A DNA stretch of 64,000 bases from Brevibacterium siliguriense (GTDB taxonomy: Bacteria; Actinomycetota; Actinomycetes; Actinomycetales; Brevibacteriaceae). Positions 26,121 to 35,274 of this stretch are shown here, piece by piece. The stretch covers positions 868,001 to 932,000 of the forward strand of contig NZ_LT629766.1 of assembly GCF_900105315.1 (NCBI RefSeq), given 5' to 3'. Every line of letters begins with the position of its first letter. Position 1 is the stretch's first letter. The position numbers and the translations under genes were made by a program. A model generated the notes under the pieces. The model did no database searches. It had not been told where the DNA came from and saw only the letters and a list, made by a program, of their open reading frames with translations.

Positions 26121-27425
26121 ATGAGCACAGGTGAGCCGAGTCCGACGAGCACTCGGCGTACCGTCGCTGCGGTCTTCCTTGCGGGGATCTCCGTCTTCCT
26201 CGTCCTCTACGAGACTCAAGGTCTGCTGCCGGCGATCCGCGACGCCTACGGAATCGATGGTCCGACGGCGAGCCTGACGGTGTCCGCGACGAATGTGGCC
26301 ATGGCCTGTTTCCTCATACCGTTCTCCATGCTCGCCCCGCGCATCGGCCACGCGAGGCAGATCGGCGCGGGAGTGATCGTTGCGGCGATCCTCGCGCTCA
26401 TCCTTCCCTTCACCCCGACCCCGGAGCTGCTCATCGTCGTCCGGTTCCTTCAGGGCTTGGCGATCGCCTCGGTGCCGGCCACGGCCATGGCCTACCTGTC
26501 TCTGCGGCTGCCGCCCGCCGCCCTGCCCGGGGCGATCGGCGTCTACATCGCCGGCAATACGATCGGCGGACTGTGTTCGCGACTGCTCACCGGGTTGGCC
26601 TCCGAATTCCTCGGATGGCACGGCGGCCTCGCGTTCACCGCGGCCGTGTCACTGATCTTCGGACTCATCGTCGTCTGGCTGCTGCGCCACGACCTCTTCT
26701 CCACCGCCCGCAGCCGCGCCGTCCTCGACACGGACACGACCGAACCTGACCAGACCACCACGGATCCCGCCCTCACCGAGGCGGCCGACCCTGACGCTGT
26801 CACCGCAGGTGACGCCGATGAAGGTGCGGCCGGGAGTGCACAGCCGCCTCGGCGAGCGATTCCGCTGCGCGGGGGACTGTGGCGGGTCTACCTCACCGGG
26901 TTCCTCTGCATGATCGTCTTCGGCGGATCATTCACGATGCTCGGCACCCGCCTGCAGCAGGACCCGTGGCGGCTGAGCGAGGGCGCGGTCGCCCTGTTCT
27001 TCCTCATCTACCTCGTCGGCACCGTCGTCACGACGTACTACGGCCGCTTGGCGACGAAGTACTCACGCACGTGGATCACCTTGGCCGGAATGGTCATCGC
27101 ACTCGCCGGTGCGGGCCTGACCCTCGTCGATTCGCTCGTGGTGATCATCATCGGCATGTCGCTGCTCACTGCCGGCTTCTTCCTCGGCCATACGGGGGCC
27201 TCCGCGGCGGCCAGCGCCGCTTCGCCGGGAGTCGACTCGACCCGGTCCGCGGCCATCTACCTCACCGTCTACTACCTCGGCACGAGTCTCGGAGCCTGGC
27301 TCTCGGCGGTCCTCTTCGCCGACTTCGCCTGGCCCGGCGTCGTCGGCATGTGCGCGACGTCGCTGATCGCCGTGTTGGTCTTGACGCTGACGGGAGCTCC
27401 GATAGGGTTCAGGAAACGCAGCTGA
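26121..27425 (+). CDS. MFS transporter
   Basis: A 434-residue major-facilitator permease with about twelve membrane segments. The first helix pair is AVFLAGISVFLVLYETQGLL and the conserved cytoplasmic loop between helices 2 and 3 is present as LAPRIGHARQIG. The central loop (about residues 200-250) is long and acidic (TTEPDQTTTDPALTEAADPD) before an Arg-rich entry into the second half. The pattern LYETQGLLPAIRDAYG and late EGAVALFFLIYLVGTVV fit the CynX/YnfM-like group that exports small organic compounds. Substrate unknown. ATG 26121 has no strong ribosome site. Confidence 0.87.
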   Translation: MSTGEPSPTSTRRTVAAVFLAGISVFLVLYETQGLLPAIRDAYGIDGPTASLTVSATNVAMACFLIPFSMLAPRIGHARQIGAGVIVAAILALILPFTPTPELLIVVRFLQGLAIASVPATAMAYLSLRLPPAALPGAIGVYIAGNTIGGLCSRLLTGLASEFLGWHGGLAFTAAVSLIFGLIVVWLLRHDLFSTARSRAVLDTDTTEPDQTTTDPALTEAADPDAVTAGDADEGAAGSAQPPRRAIPLRGGLWRVYLTGFLCMIVFGGSFTMLGTRLQQDPWRLSEGAVALFFLIYLVGTVVTTYYGRLATKYSRTWITLAGMVIALAGAGLTLVDSLVVIIIGMSLLTAGFFLGHTGASAAASAASPGVDSTRSAAIYLTVYYLGTSLGAWLSAVLFADFAWPGVVGMCATSLIAVLVLTLTGAPIGFRKRS

Positions 27426-27533
27426 TCGTTCGTTCAGGGTCGCCGGTGCCTGCGCCGGGCAGCCTGCGGTCGCAGCGTGTTCCGCATTGCACCGGCTGCA
27501 TTCGCACCGGCACCGTCTTCGAAAGGCCAGTCC

Positions 27534-28421
27534 ATGCCCGAGACCACCCACTCGACCGTCGTCTGCTCGATCACCGACGGCGTCGCCAACGTCGAGATCG
27601 ATCGTGCCGACAAACTCAATTCCCTCACCCGTGAGGTCTTCGAGGACCTCGTCGCGGTGGGGCTGGCGTTGAAGGGTTCGAGCGAAGTCAAGGCCGTGGT
27701 CCTGTCCGGTCGCGGTCGTGCATTCAGCGCCGGCCTCGACTTCACCGAGCTCGCCCGGATCGCCGAGGCGGGTGCCGCGACCCGCTCCTCTGCAGAGGAA
27801 GCGGCGGTGGAGAAGGCGGCCGGTGCCGGTGAGTCGGATGCGGGCGACTCCGTGGCCAGCGTCGTCGACGTCGGCCAGCGACTCGGTTCGGCACGGGCCC
27901 TGGCACAGAAGGCCGTGCATGTGTGGTCGCTCGTCGAGGTTCCGGTCATCGCGGCCGTGCGCGGGGCCGCACTCGGCGGCGGACTGCAGATCGCGTTGGG
28001 TGCGGACATGCGTGTGGCCGGACCCGATGCGAAGCTCTCGCTCATGGAACTCAACTGGGGAATCATCCCCGATATGTGCGGCACCCAGCTGCTGCCGCGC
28101 CTCGTCGGTCCGGCTCAGGCGAAGAAGCTCATCGTCACTGCGGACACGATCGGCGCCGAAGAAGCGCTGCGCATCGGTCTCGTCGAAGAGGTCGCCGAGG
28201 ATCCCCTGGCGCGTGCTTTCGAACTGGCCGGGCAGATCGCCGGCCAGTCACGATCTGCGCTGGTGTGGGCGAAGCGGCTCGTCGACCTGTCCTATGACTC
28301 CGATCTGAGAACTGGACTCGACGCCGAACAGGAAGCGCTGGCCGAGCTGCTGGGCACCGACGAGCAGAAGCAGGTCGTCGCCACCCGACTGGCCGCGATG
28401 AAGGCCCGCGCGAGGGGCTGA
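27534..28421 (+). CDS. crotonase/enoyl-CoA hydratase family protein
   Basis: A 295-residue crotonase. The oxyanion-hole segments are GRAFSAGLDFTEL and AVRGAALGGGLQIALGADM. The catalytic region reads LMELNWGIIPDMCGTQLL, with an aspartate in the PDM motif that is common in a subgroup of crotonases annotated as hydratases or isomerases. An insertion of about 35 Ala/Glu/Ser-rich residues after the first active-site loop is unusual. Reaction on an acyl-CoA double bond is expected; the exact substrate is unknown. ATG 27534 has GAAAGG upstream. Confidence 0.83.
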   Translation: MPETTHSTVVCSITDGVANVEIDRADKLNSLTREVFEDLVAVGLALKGSSEVKAVVLSGRGRAFSAGLDFTELARIAEAGAATRSSAEEAAVEKAAGAGESDAGDSVASVVDVGQRLGSARALAQKAVHVWSLVEVPVIAAVRGAALGGGLQIALGADMRVAGPDAKLSLMELNWGIIPDMCGTQLLPRLVGPAQAKKLIVTADTIGAEEALRIGLVEEVAEDPLARAFELAGQIAGQSRSALVWAKRLVDLSYDSDLRTGLDAEQEALAELLGTDEQKQVVATRLAAMKARARG

Positions 28422-28486
28422 GATCCCGGCTTCTCTCGCGTCCTGCAGCGAACAGCGGATTACGGGATTCAGGCGATGAACCGAGC

Positions 28487-29209
28487 TCAGGAACCGCGGT
28501 TGGAAGGGAACTCCGGGCGGACGGGGTCGATGATCCGGTCGGCGGCGACCACCTCGGCGACGGTGGAGAACTCTGAGAGCTCACGCAGCAGGACGAACGT
28601 CGGACGCATGAGCTTGAGCTTGCCTTCCCCCTCGTCGGCGAGGATCCCGGTCACGGAGCGCCATTCGCTCATGTGCGCTTCCGTCGTCTGATGCTTGGCG
28701 GCCAGCTCGGGAGCGGCGATCGTATAGAAGTACGTGTCGAAGCGTTTCGGTCGGCCCAGGGGAGTCACCCAGTTCGCCCATGGCATGAGCCCCGCCGGGT
28801 CGAGGACCGCGCCCGTCTCCTCCTCGACCTCGCGCACAGCGGTGGCGAGCAGGACACGCCAACCCTCGGCATCCTCGGCAATGGTCGACTTCGACCAGGC
28901 GGAGGTGTGCGCCTGTGGATCGGGAACGGTGATGGACGGTGCAGTCGTCGAATCGACGGGGTCGACGCGACCGCCGGGGAAGACGACGACGCCGGCGGCG
29001 AAGTCCATCGTCGACACCCGGTGCTGGACGAAGACCTCGAGTCCTTCGTCCCCGTCGCGGAGCATGAGCACGCTGACGGCGGGCTTGATCGGGACCGCCT
29101 CGGCGTCGATGATATCGGGACCGCGGCTCGCGCTGTCGGCGGTATCCGAACGGTCGGAGCCCTCGGGGTTGATGTCTCGAATCACGTTCAGCACCTTCGC
29201 TCTCAGCAA
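28487..29209 (-). CDS. Nudix hydrolase
   Basis: A 240-residue Nudix protein. The Nudix helix is recognisable as FPGGRVDPVD followed, after a long insertion, by AVREVEEETGAVL, which supplies the REXXEE-GU core that binds Mg2+. The long insertion and the WANWVTPLGRPKRFDTYFY segment resemble the RNPP/NUDT19-like CoA pyrophosphatase group, so an acyl-CoA or CoA substrate is possible (inference). Translation probably starts at TTG 29209, preceded by GAGGA. It is divergent from the cardiolipin synthase gene. Confidence 0.83.
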   Translation of the reverse strand: MLRAKVLNVIRDINPEGSDRSDTADSASRGPDIIDAEAVPIKPAVSVLMLRDGDEGLEVFVQHRVSTMDFAAGVVVFPGGRVDPVDSTTAPSITVPDPQAHTSAWSKSTIAEDAEGWRVLLATAVREVEEETGAVLDPAGLMPWANWVTPLGRPKRFDTYFYTIAAPELAAKHQTTEAHMSEWRSVTGILADEGEGKLKLMRPTFVLLRELSEFSTVAEVVAADRIIDPVRPEFPSNRGS

Positions 29210-29419
29210 TTGATGTCCTCATCCAGTATGCCCGGGGGCTGACAGGCGGCCGACGTCGGGGGTGGGCGGAGTGAGCCCGGCGACGAACGGGCGACCGGCA
29301 GTGGGGTGGGCCGTGAATGCACTGGCCAGGCAGGATACGATGGGGGACAATCTGACATCCTCAATCTGAGGCCGATAACCCAACCGGTGACGAACAGGGC
29401 GGGGCTGAACGGGCAATAT

Positions 29420-30916
29420 ATGAGCAGTTTCGGGATCTATCCGTTCTTCACGATCAACCAGGCTTGGCCGAACTGGCTGATCATCATCCTCCTGTTGATC
29501 GACATGATCATCCGCATCATCGCGCTCGGGTGGATTCCGCACAACCGCAGGCCATCTGTCGCGCTCGGCTGGCTGCTCGCGATCTTCCTCATCCCCTATG
29601 TGGGCATTGCGGCGTTCCTGCTGCTGGGTTCGGCGAAGCTGCCGAAACGGCGGCGGGACAAACAGTCGAAGATGAACCACCTCTTCCGGGATCAGATCCG
29701 CCACCAGGCGATCGTCGGGCGTCAGGACCATATGCCCGAACCCCTGAGCACCGCGGCGCAGCTCAACTTCGACCTCGGGGCCCTGCCGATGACCCACGGC
29801 AACTCCTTCGACCTCCACGTCGACAACCATGCCTGCATGGAGGCGATGGCAGACGCCGTCGACCGCGCACAGCGGTTCGTCCACTTCGAGTTCTACATCG
29901 TCGCCATCGACGACACGACGAGGCGGCTGCTCGAATCGCTGTTGGCCGCTCACCGGCGCGGTGTGAGTGTTCGGGTGCTCATCGACCATGTGGGATCGCT
30001 GGGCTATCCGGGGTATTCGGAACTGGTGAAGAAGCTCGACCGATCGGGCATCAGCTGGCGCCGTGCCCTGCCGATCCGACCGTGGAGAGGCGAGTACCAG
30101 CGCCCCGACCTGCGCAATCATCGCAAGATCCTCGTCGTCGACGGGGAGGTTGCGTTCACCGGTTCGCAGAACATCATCGACCGCACCTACAACAAGGCCC
30201 GCAATCGCAGGAAGGGATTCCAGTGGAAGGACCTGTCGGTGGAATGCCGCGGGCCGGTCGTCGAAGAGCTCGATGCCGTGTTCATCACCGACTGGTACTC
30301 GGAGACCGACGAGATCCTCGACGAACCCGACAGCTTCGAACTCGAAGCCCCCGAATTCGGCGGCATCCAGGCGCAGATCGTGCCGTCCGGTCCGGGTTTC
30401 GAAGACGAGAACAATCTGCGCCTGTTCAACCACCTCATCTACAACGCGAACCGCAGCGTCGTCGTCTGCTCACCGTACTTCGTGCCCGACGAGTCGCTGC
30501 TGCACGCGCTGACGACCGAAGCCAGATCGGGAGTCGACGTGCGCCTCTATGTCGGCGAGACGAGCGATCACTGGCTGACCCACAAAGCGCAGCAGTCCTA
30601 CTATGACGAGCTGGTGCGGGCCGGGGTGCGGATCTTCATGTATCACGCTCCGACGGTGCTGCACTCGAAGTTCCTCATCATCGACGACGAGGTCTCGATC
30701 ATCGGTTCGTCGAATATGGACGAACGGTCCTTCGCAATGAACCTCGAGGTCACCCTCTTCATCGTCAACAAGGAATTCACCCAGCGCATGTACGACCTCG
30801 AAGCCGAACGCTATGCACCGAACTCCGTCGAACTCAATGTCGAGGAATGGCAGGCGCGGCCGCTGCTGAAGAAGTATCTGGAGAACGTGGCCCGGCTGAC
30901 GAGCTCACTGCTGTAG
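29420..30916 (+). CDS. cls: cardiolipin synthase (phospholipase D-type)
   Basis: A 498-residue membrane enzyme that condenses two phosphatidylglycerol molecules to cardiolipin and glycerol. Two N-terminal membrane helices (about residues 15-36 and 48-70) precede two PLD domains with HxKx4D motifs, NHRKILVVDG and LHSKFLIIDD, each with the following GSQN/GSSN element. Length and architecture match bacterial ClsA. ATG 29420 starts where the first membrane helix begins; the upstream open frame is not family-like. It is followed by a bidirectional stem-loop and the convergent YtxH gene. Confidence 0.92.
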   Translation: MSSFGIYPFFTINQAWPNWLIIILLLIDMIIRIIALGWIPHNRRPSVALGWLLAIFLIPYVGIAAFLLLGSAKLPKRRRDKQSKMNHLFRDQIRHQAIVGRQDHMPEPLSTAAQLNFDLGALPMTHGNSFDLHVDNHACMEAMADAVDRAQRFVHFEFYIVAIDDTTRRLLESLLAAHRRGVSVRVLIDHVGSLGYPGYSELVKKLDRSGISWRRALPIRPWRGEYQRPDLRNHRKILVVDGEVAFTGSQNIIDRTYNKARNRRKGFQWKDLSVECRGPVVEELDAVFITDWYSETDEILDEPDSFELEAPEFGGIQAQIVPSGPGFEDENNLRLFNHLIYNANRSVVVCSPYFVPDESLLHALTTEARSGVDVRLYVGETSDHWLTHKAQQSYYDELVRAGVRIFMYHAPTVLHSKFLIIDDEVSIIGSSNMDERSFAMNLEVTLFIVNKEFTQRMYDLEAERYAPNSVELNVEEWQARPLLKKYLENVARLTSSLL

Positions 30917-31009
30917 GTGGCGGAGGAATTCGCGGGCGGAGAGCTGCCCGAGGCCGGTGGAAGTGCTGTTGGTTGCCGGCTGAATCCGCGAAAGGCACAG
31001 AAAAGGGGT

Positions 31010-31039
31010 GAACAGCCCAGTTTCGAACATGGGCTGTTC
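31010..31039. terminator. bidirectional stem-loop, copy 1 of a conserved terminator
   Basis: A perfect 10-bp stem, GAACAGCCCA and its complement, with a 10-nt loop. It lies between the convergent cls and YtxH-like genes. On the minus strand the stem is followed by ACCCCTTTTCTG, giving a U-rich tail. The stem and the preceding GGCACAGAAAA are shared with the element at 56687-56718. Confidence 0.75.
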
Positions 31040-31152
31040 GCTGTGGCTGTTCGCCTTCTTCTGGGCTATGGCGGTACGACTCAACCAGTCCGCCGACGGG
31101 GCCGCGAACGGGCTGCCACGAAAGCGCGGCTGCTCAGCCAGTTCGCCGACGC

Positions 31153-31548
31153 TCAGTCGTCGTCGGCGACTCCGGCCGGGCCTTCGTCGTCGAGGTGACG
31201 TTCTGGATCGGCGACCGTGTCCTTGGCCTTCGGCGACGGCACGTGCACGGCGGCACCGCCTGATGCCTTTGCGCCGGCCGAATCCTCGTCACCATCGAAC
31301 TCGGAGACGGGAGAGCTCGTGGCAGCGGCGGCATTGACCTTGTCGGCTGCGGTCTGCACCGCATCGGCGACAGCCGGCGACTTCTCGCGGATCGACTGGT
31401 TGGCCTTCTCGACGGTGTCCTGGACCCGCGGGTCGGTCCACAGATCCTGAGCCTGGGCCTTCAGCCGTTCGTAGCTCTGGCGCCCGGTGCGTGATCCCAG
31501 AATGAATCCGACTCCGAGACCGGTCAGGAGAATCAATCTCTTCTTCAT
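31153..31548 (-). CDS. YtxH-like membrane-associated protein
   Basis: A 131-residue protein. The basic start MKKR and a short glycine-containing membrane segment (LILLTGLGVGFILGSRTG) lead to a helical Lys/Gln/Ala-rich part with RQSYERLKAQAQDLWTDPRV. This is the pattern of actinobacterial YtxH-type proteins. The C-terminal 60 residues are acidic and disordered. Function unknown; relatives are often stress-associated. Confidence 0.75.
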   Translation of the reverse strand: MKKRLILLTGLGVGFILGSRTGRQSYERLKAQAQDLWTDPRVQDTVEKANQSIREKSPAVADAVQTAADKVNAAAATSSPVSEFDGDEDSAGAKASGGAAVHVPSPKAKDTVADPERHLDDEGPAGVADDD

Positions 31549-31719
31549 GGTCGTGCTCCTCTTCGCAACTCGACGTCACAGCATTCGGCTCTGCTGTGCG
31601 ACACAGGTCCGATCAGCAATGGAACCGCGTACGGGCACTGTGCCCTCGGCACCAGCTTATACCGAGTCGGGCCCGTACGGGGATGGAATCGCGCTCGCCT
31701 TCATCGCGGGGTTCTCGGC

Positions 31720-32754
31720 TCAGCCCAGACTCGGCTGCTGCTGGGTGATGCAGTGGATTCCGCCCCCGCGGGCGAAGAGCTCGCGTGCATCGACCCCGAC
31801 GACCTTCCGGCCCGGGTAGACGCGCTCAAGCACGGCGGCCGCCTCGGCGTCCATCGGATCATCGAAGGTGCACGCGATGACTCCGCCGTTGGTGACGAGA
31901 TGATTGACATACGAGTAGTCGATCCATCCCTCCTCGTCGCGCAGCACTTCGGGGGCCGGGATCGGCACCACTTCGAAGGGTGTGCCGTCGGCGGTGGTCT
32001 CGGCCGCGAACTGCTCCTTGAGCGCACGACTGAATTCGAAGTCCGGATGTTCGGGATTGCGCTGATCGTGGACGAGGACGACTCCGGGGCTGGGCATCGC
32101 GGCGACGATGTCGACATGTCCCCGGGTGCCGAAGGTCTGATTGTCCCGGTGGAGTCCGCGGTCGAGCCAGATGACCTTCTTCGCCCCGATCGTGCGCGCA
32201 AACTCGGCTTCCACATCGGCTTCGGTCAGCCCCGGATTGCGGCCGGGATCGAGTTGGACGCTGCGGGTCGCGAGCACCGTGCCTTCGCCGTCGACGTGGA
32301 ATCCGCCGCCTTCGTTGCGCAGATCCGAGGACACCACGGGCGTCCCGGCGAGGCTCGCGACGAACTGTCCGATGTGCTCATCGTGATCCCAGGTCGCCCA
32401 CTCCTGCGCGCCCCACCCGTTGAACACCCAGTCCACCGCGTGCAGCGCTCCAGCCTCGTCGACGACGAAGCTCGGCCCGATATCGCGCATCCACGCATCG
32501 TCGAGCTCGGCATTGACGACGGTGATCTCATGGTTGATCCCCTCTCCGAGGTGGGCCTTGGCCTGCGCTGTCTGTGCACTGGTCACCACGACCGTGACTG
32601 GGGTGAATTCGCTGGTGGCGCGGGCAACGGCGGCCCAGGTGGCGCGTGCGGCCTCGGCTTCGGACTCCGTGTCGCCGAGGGCGTATCCCGACGATGGGAA
32701 CGCCATCCAGACTCGGTCCTGGGCGGCGGTCTCCGCCGGCATGTGCAACGTCAT
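31720..32754 (-). CDS. agmatine deiminase/peptidyl-arginine deiminase family protein
   Basis: A 344-residue guanidino-group hydrolase of the AguA family. Catalytic blocks are all visible: WMRDIGPSFVV, GGGFHVDGEG, GTRGHVDIVAA with the catalytic His-Val-Asp, and the nucleophile Cys335 in GGGIHCITQQQ near the C-terminus. AguA turns agmatine into N-carbamoylputrescine plus ammonia. The sequence blocks fit, but without adjacent putrescine genes the substrate is a family-level inference. ATG 32754 is used; a Met four codons in is the alternative. Confidence 0.87.
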   Translation of the reverse strand: MTLHMPAETAAQDRVWMAFPSSGYALGDTESEAEAARATWAAVARATSEFTPVTVVVTSAQTAQAKAHLGEGINHEITVVNAELDDAWMRDIGPSFVVDEAGALHAVDWVFNGWGAQEWATWDHDEHIGQFVASLAGTPVVSSDLRNEGGGFHVDGEGTVLATRSVQLDPGRNPGLTEADVEAEFARTIGAKKVIWLDRGLHRDNQTFGTRGHVDIVAAMPSPGVVLVHDQRNPEHPDFEFSRALKEQFAAETTADGTPFEVVPIPAPEVLRDEEGWIDYSYVNHLVTNGGVIACTFDDPMDAEAAAVLERVYPGRKVVGVDARELFARGGGIHCITQQQPSLG

Positions 32755-33078
32755 CGTTCATCCCTTCGCTTGGCCAGTCGCTGAGGCCGAGTGTAGCCAG
32801 AATCTCGCCGAGGCGGTCGACGGATTTCGCAGGTCCGCCCCCGGATCTGCGCACCGGCCAGCCCGGGGGAGTCGGCCAGTCGAGTCCACCTGGGCAACCG
32901 GGGAGTTCACGTCGTCAGCCGGGGAAGTCCACCAAGGCAGCCGACGGAGTCCGCGGAGCCGACCGGGCAGTCAACGGCCACGGGAGTCCGTATAGTCTGG
33001 CAGGGAGTCAGAGATCTGGCCCGGACCCGCGCATCGGACCCGGAGCCAGCGACCGATCGCGTGCGAAGGAGGCTGCAA
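32755..33078. other. gene-free gap with degenerate ~22-bp repeats and a promoter
   Basis: The 324-bp gap between divergent genes holds imperfect repeats of the type CAGCCGGGGAAGTCCACC, starting near 32859, 32895, 32916 and 32938. A TCGCCGAGG word lies at 32805-32813. A good -10 box, TATAGT, is at 32991-32996 with only a weak -35, and should drive the CoA transferase gene at 33079. No gene is seen. Confidence 0.45.
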
Positions 33079-34254
33079 GTGGAAGACCAGGATCTGCAGG
33101 AGATGTTCGGCAGACGGGGGACGGGGCCACTGGCCGGAACCGTCGTGGCCGACTTCTCCCGAGTCCTTGCCGGACCCTACGCGACGATGATGCTTGCGGA
33201 CCTGGGAGCCACGGTCATCAAGGTGGAGGGGAAGACCGGGGACGATACACGTCACTGGGCGCCGCCTCGGCGAGGGGATGATGCGACGTACTTCCTCACG
33301 GCGAACCGGAACAAGCACTCCGTCGTCCTGGATTTCAAGGACGAGGAGGACCTCGCCTTCGCCCAGCAGCTCGCCGCGCGAGCCGACGTGTTCGTGGAGA
33401 ACTTCAAGGCCGGGGGACTGGCGAAGTACGGGCTCGGCTATGAGACGGTCAGCGCAGTCAACCCCGGAATCGTCTACGCCTCGGTGACGGGTTTCGGCCG
33501 GGGCAACCCGCAGCCGGGCTACGACCTGCTCATCCAAGGTCTGTCCGGGTTCATGTCGGTGACCGGTTCCGAGGAATCGGGCCCGGTCAAAGCCGGCGTC
33601 GCCGTCGTCGACGTGATCACGGGACTGCACACCGCGGTGGGCATCCTCGGTGCGCTCACCCATCGCAAGGACACCGGGGTCGGTCAGCTGGTGGAGACGA
33701 ACCTGCTGTCCTCGGCGCTGTCCGGACTGGCGAACCAGACCTCGGCGTACGTGGCCGGCGGCGTGACTCCGCAGGCGATGGGCAACAAGCACCCGAGCCT
33801 GTACCCGTACCAGCCGATGCCCACGGCCGAGGGGCAGATCATCATCGCATGCGGCAACGACAAGCAGTTCGCTCGTCTCGCCGAGGTGCTCGGCCACCCC
33901 GAATGGGCCGCCGACGAGCGGTTCGCGAACTTCGCCGACCGCAACGTCAACCGCGACGACCTCGAACCCGAGCTCATCGCGGCGCTGAGTGAGAAGACGA
34001 ACCAGGAATGGTTCGACATTCTCACCGCGGCGGGGCTGCCCTGCGCACCGATCAACTCCATCGCCCAAGGCGTGGACCTGGCATCGTCGCTGGGACTCGA
34101 ACCCGTCGCCGAGGCGGGGTCCGGCGATCGCGTCATCCCCACCGTCCGCAACCCGATCCGCTTGTCCGAGACCCCACCCAGCTACGAACTGGCCCCTCCG
34201 ACGCTCGGCGATTCCACCGAAGCGGTCAAGGCGTGGCTGCGAGCGGCCGAGTAG
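33079..34254 (+). CDS. CaiB/BaiF family (family III) CoA-transferase
   Basis: A 391-residue class III CoA-transferase. The signature GTVVADFSRVLAGPYATMML and the segment with LGATVIKVEGKTGDDTRHW and FLTANRNKHSVVLDFK are typical. The catalytic Asp sits in the QPGYDLLIQGLSG region of this family. It moves CoA between carboxylic acids; the acid is unknown. GTG 33079 has GAAGGAGG 8 nt upstream and is chosen over an in-frame GTG at 33061. Confidence 0.88.
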   Translation: MEDQDLQEMFGRRGTGPLAGTVVADFSRVLAGPYATMMLADLGATVIKVEGKTGDDTRHWAPPRRGDDATYFLTANRNKHSVVLDFKDEEDLAFAQQLAARADVFVENFKAGGLAKYGLGYETVSAVNPGIVYASVTGFGRGNPQPGYDLLIQGLSGFMSVTGSEESGPVKAGVAVVDVITGLHTAVGILGALTHRKDTGVGQLVETNLLSSALSGLANQTSAYVAGGVTPQAMGNKHPSLYPYQPMPTAEGQIIIACGNDKQFARLAEVLGHPEWAADERFANFADRNVNRDDLEPELIAALSEKTNQEWFDILTAAGLPCAPINSIAQGVDLASSLGLEPVAEAGSGDRVIPTVRNPIRLSETPPSYELAPPTLGDSTEAVKAWLRAAE

Positions 34255-34318
34255 CGCCCGACCGAGTTCGACGTCGACTGTGCGCCGCGAATCGGCAAGT
34301 CATTGTGTGTCCAATGAC

Positions 34319-34344
34319 CGCGAATGATTCTCGCGAATGATTCT
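34319..34344. repeat. perfect 13-bp tandem repeat
   Basis: CGCGAATGATTCT occurs twice in direct tandem (34319-34331, 34332-34344), right after a small dyad TCATTG-6 nt-CAATGA (34300-34317). Both are in the 231-bp gap upstream of the DUF5819 gene and could be regulatory. Nothing else is seen in this gap. Confidence 0.75.
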
Positions 34345-34485
34345 GTCGGTACACGGGCGGGCAGTGGGACAGCTGAAGTACGCTATTGACTGTGCGTTGT
34401 CACCGAAGGATCTGCAACGCGCCCCATGAGGCGAGGGGACCTGCGGTGACGACAGTCGTATTCCCAAGAGAATTCCGGAACCGAG

Positions 34486-35274
34486 ATGGACAATCAGCCG
34501 ACCGAGGTCACTCCTCGGCGACGTTCGGCGGTGAAACGGGCCCTGATGGTCATCGCCATGGTGATCACGGGCTTCCATATCTTCGCCAGCTTCCTGTGGA
34601 TCGCCCCTGCCTCGACGATGCGGGAGGTGATTCCCGGCGACCTACTCTCCAAGTACATGATCCCGCTGTGGGGACAGTCGTGGAGCGTGTTCGCCCCCGA
34701 ACCGATCAACGGTGACTACTACTTCGACGTGCGTGCGGTGATCAAGACCGACAACGGCGAAGAGATCACCCAGTGGGTGCGGGCCACTGATGTCGAGCTC
34801 GACCACTCGACGTACAAGCTCTTTCCGCCGCGGTCGGCGGGACTGGGAATCGGCGTGGCCTCGGACATCAAGGGCTCCTGGGAGGAGCTGCCCGATGACC
34901 AGAAGGCGATCGTCAAACTCGACTACTTCAAGGGCGACGATTCCGTCGACCGGCTGGAGACGAAGCTGAAGGAATACGACGATCCGGAGAACGCGATTCC
35001 CGCGTACCTGAAGAGCGAACACCTGGCCACTGCGTATGCGACGCAGGTGGCGAAGGCCATCTGGGGCGACGATGTCCAGCGCGTCCAGTACCAGGCCGCC
35101 CGTCAGAACGTCGTGCCTTTCGCCGACCGCAATGACAAAGGTGCGAAGCGCCCGAATATCCAACCCGTCCCGGTGGGATGGCGTGCGCTCGTCGTCGAAG
35201 ATCACCAGTCGCAAGAGGAATTCACGAAGTACTTCTGCGCCTCGGACGAGGTGAGGTGCGTCGGTGAACAGTGA
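34486..35274 (+). CDS. DUF5819 family membrane-anchored protein
   Basis: A 262-residue protein with a basic N-terminus, one membrane segment (about residues 18-40) and a soluble extracytoplasmic domain. The block MIPLWGQSWSVFAPEPINGD is the typical DUF5819 motif (W-x-FAP-P). A late cysteine pair (YFCASDEVRCVG) could form a disulfide outside the cell. The function of the family is unknown; it is regularly paired with an HTTM-domain membrane protein as here, where the next gene overlaps by 11 nt. The pair therefore probably forms a complex (inference). Confidence 0.8.
   Translation: MDNQPTEVTPRRRSAVKRALMVIAMVITGFHIFASFLWIAPASTMREVIPGDLLSKYMIPLWGQSWSVFAPEPINGDYYFDVRAVIKTDNGEEITQWVRATDVELDHSTYKLFPPRSAGLGIGVASDIKGSWEELPDDQKAIVKLDYFKGDDSVDRLETKLKEYDDPENAIPAYLKSEHLATAYATQVAKAIWGDDVQRVQYQAARQNVVPFADRNDKGAKRPNIQPVPVGWRALVVEDHQSQEEFTKYFCASDEVRCVGEQ

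Noticed and set aside
31010..31200. Short ORFs with MGCSL- or GLFAF-like words near both conserved stem-loops
   Set aside because: The similarity is produced by the shared terminator sequence and not by protein homology.
32859..32990. CRISPR-like array before the CoA transferase gene
   Set aside because: Repeats are imperfect, spaced only about 21-30 bp without unique spacers, and no cas gene is present.
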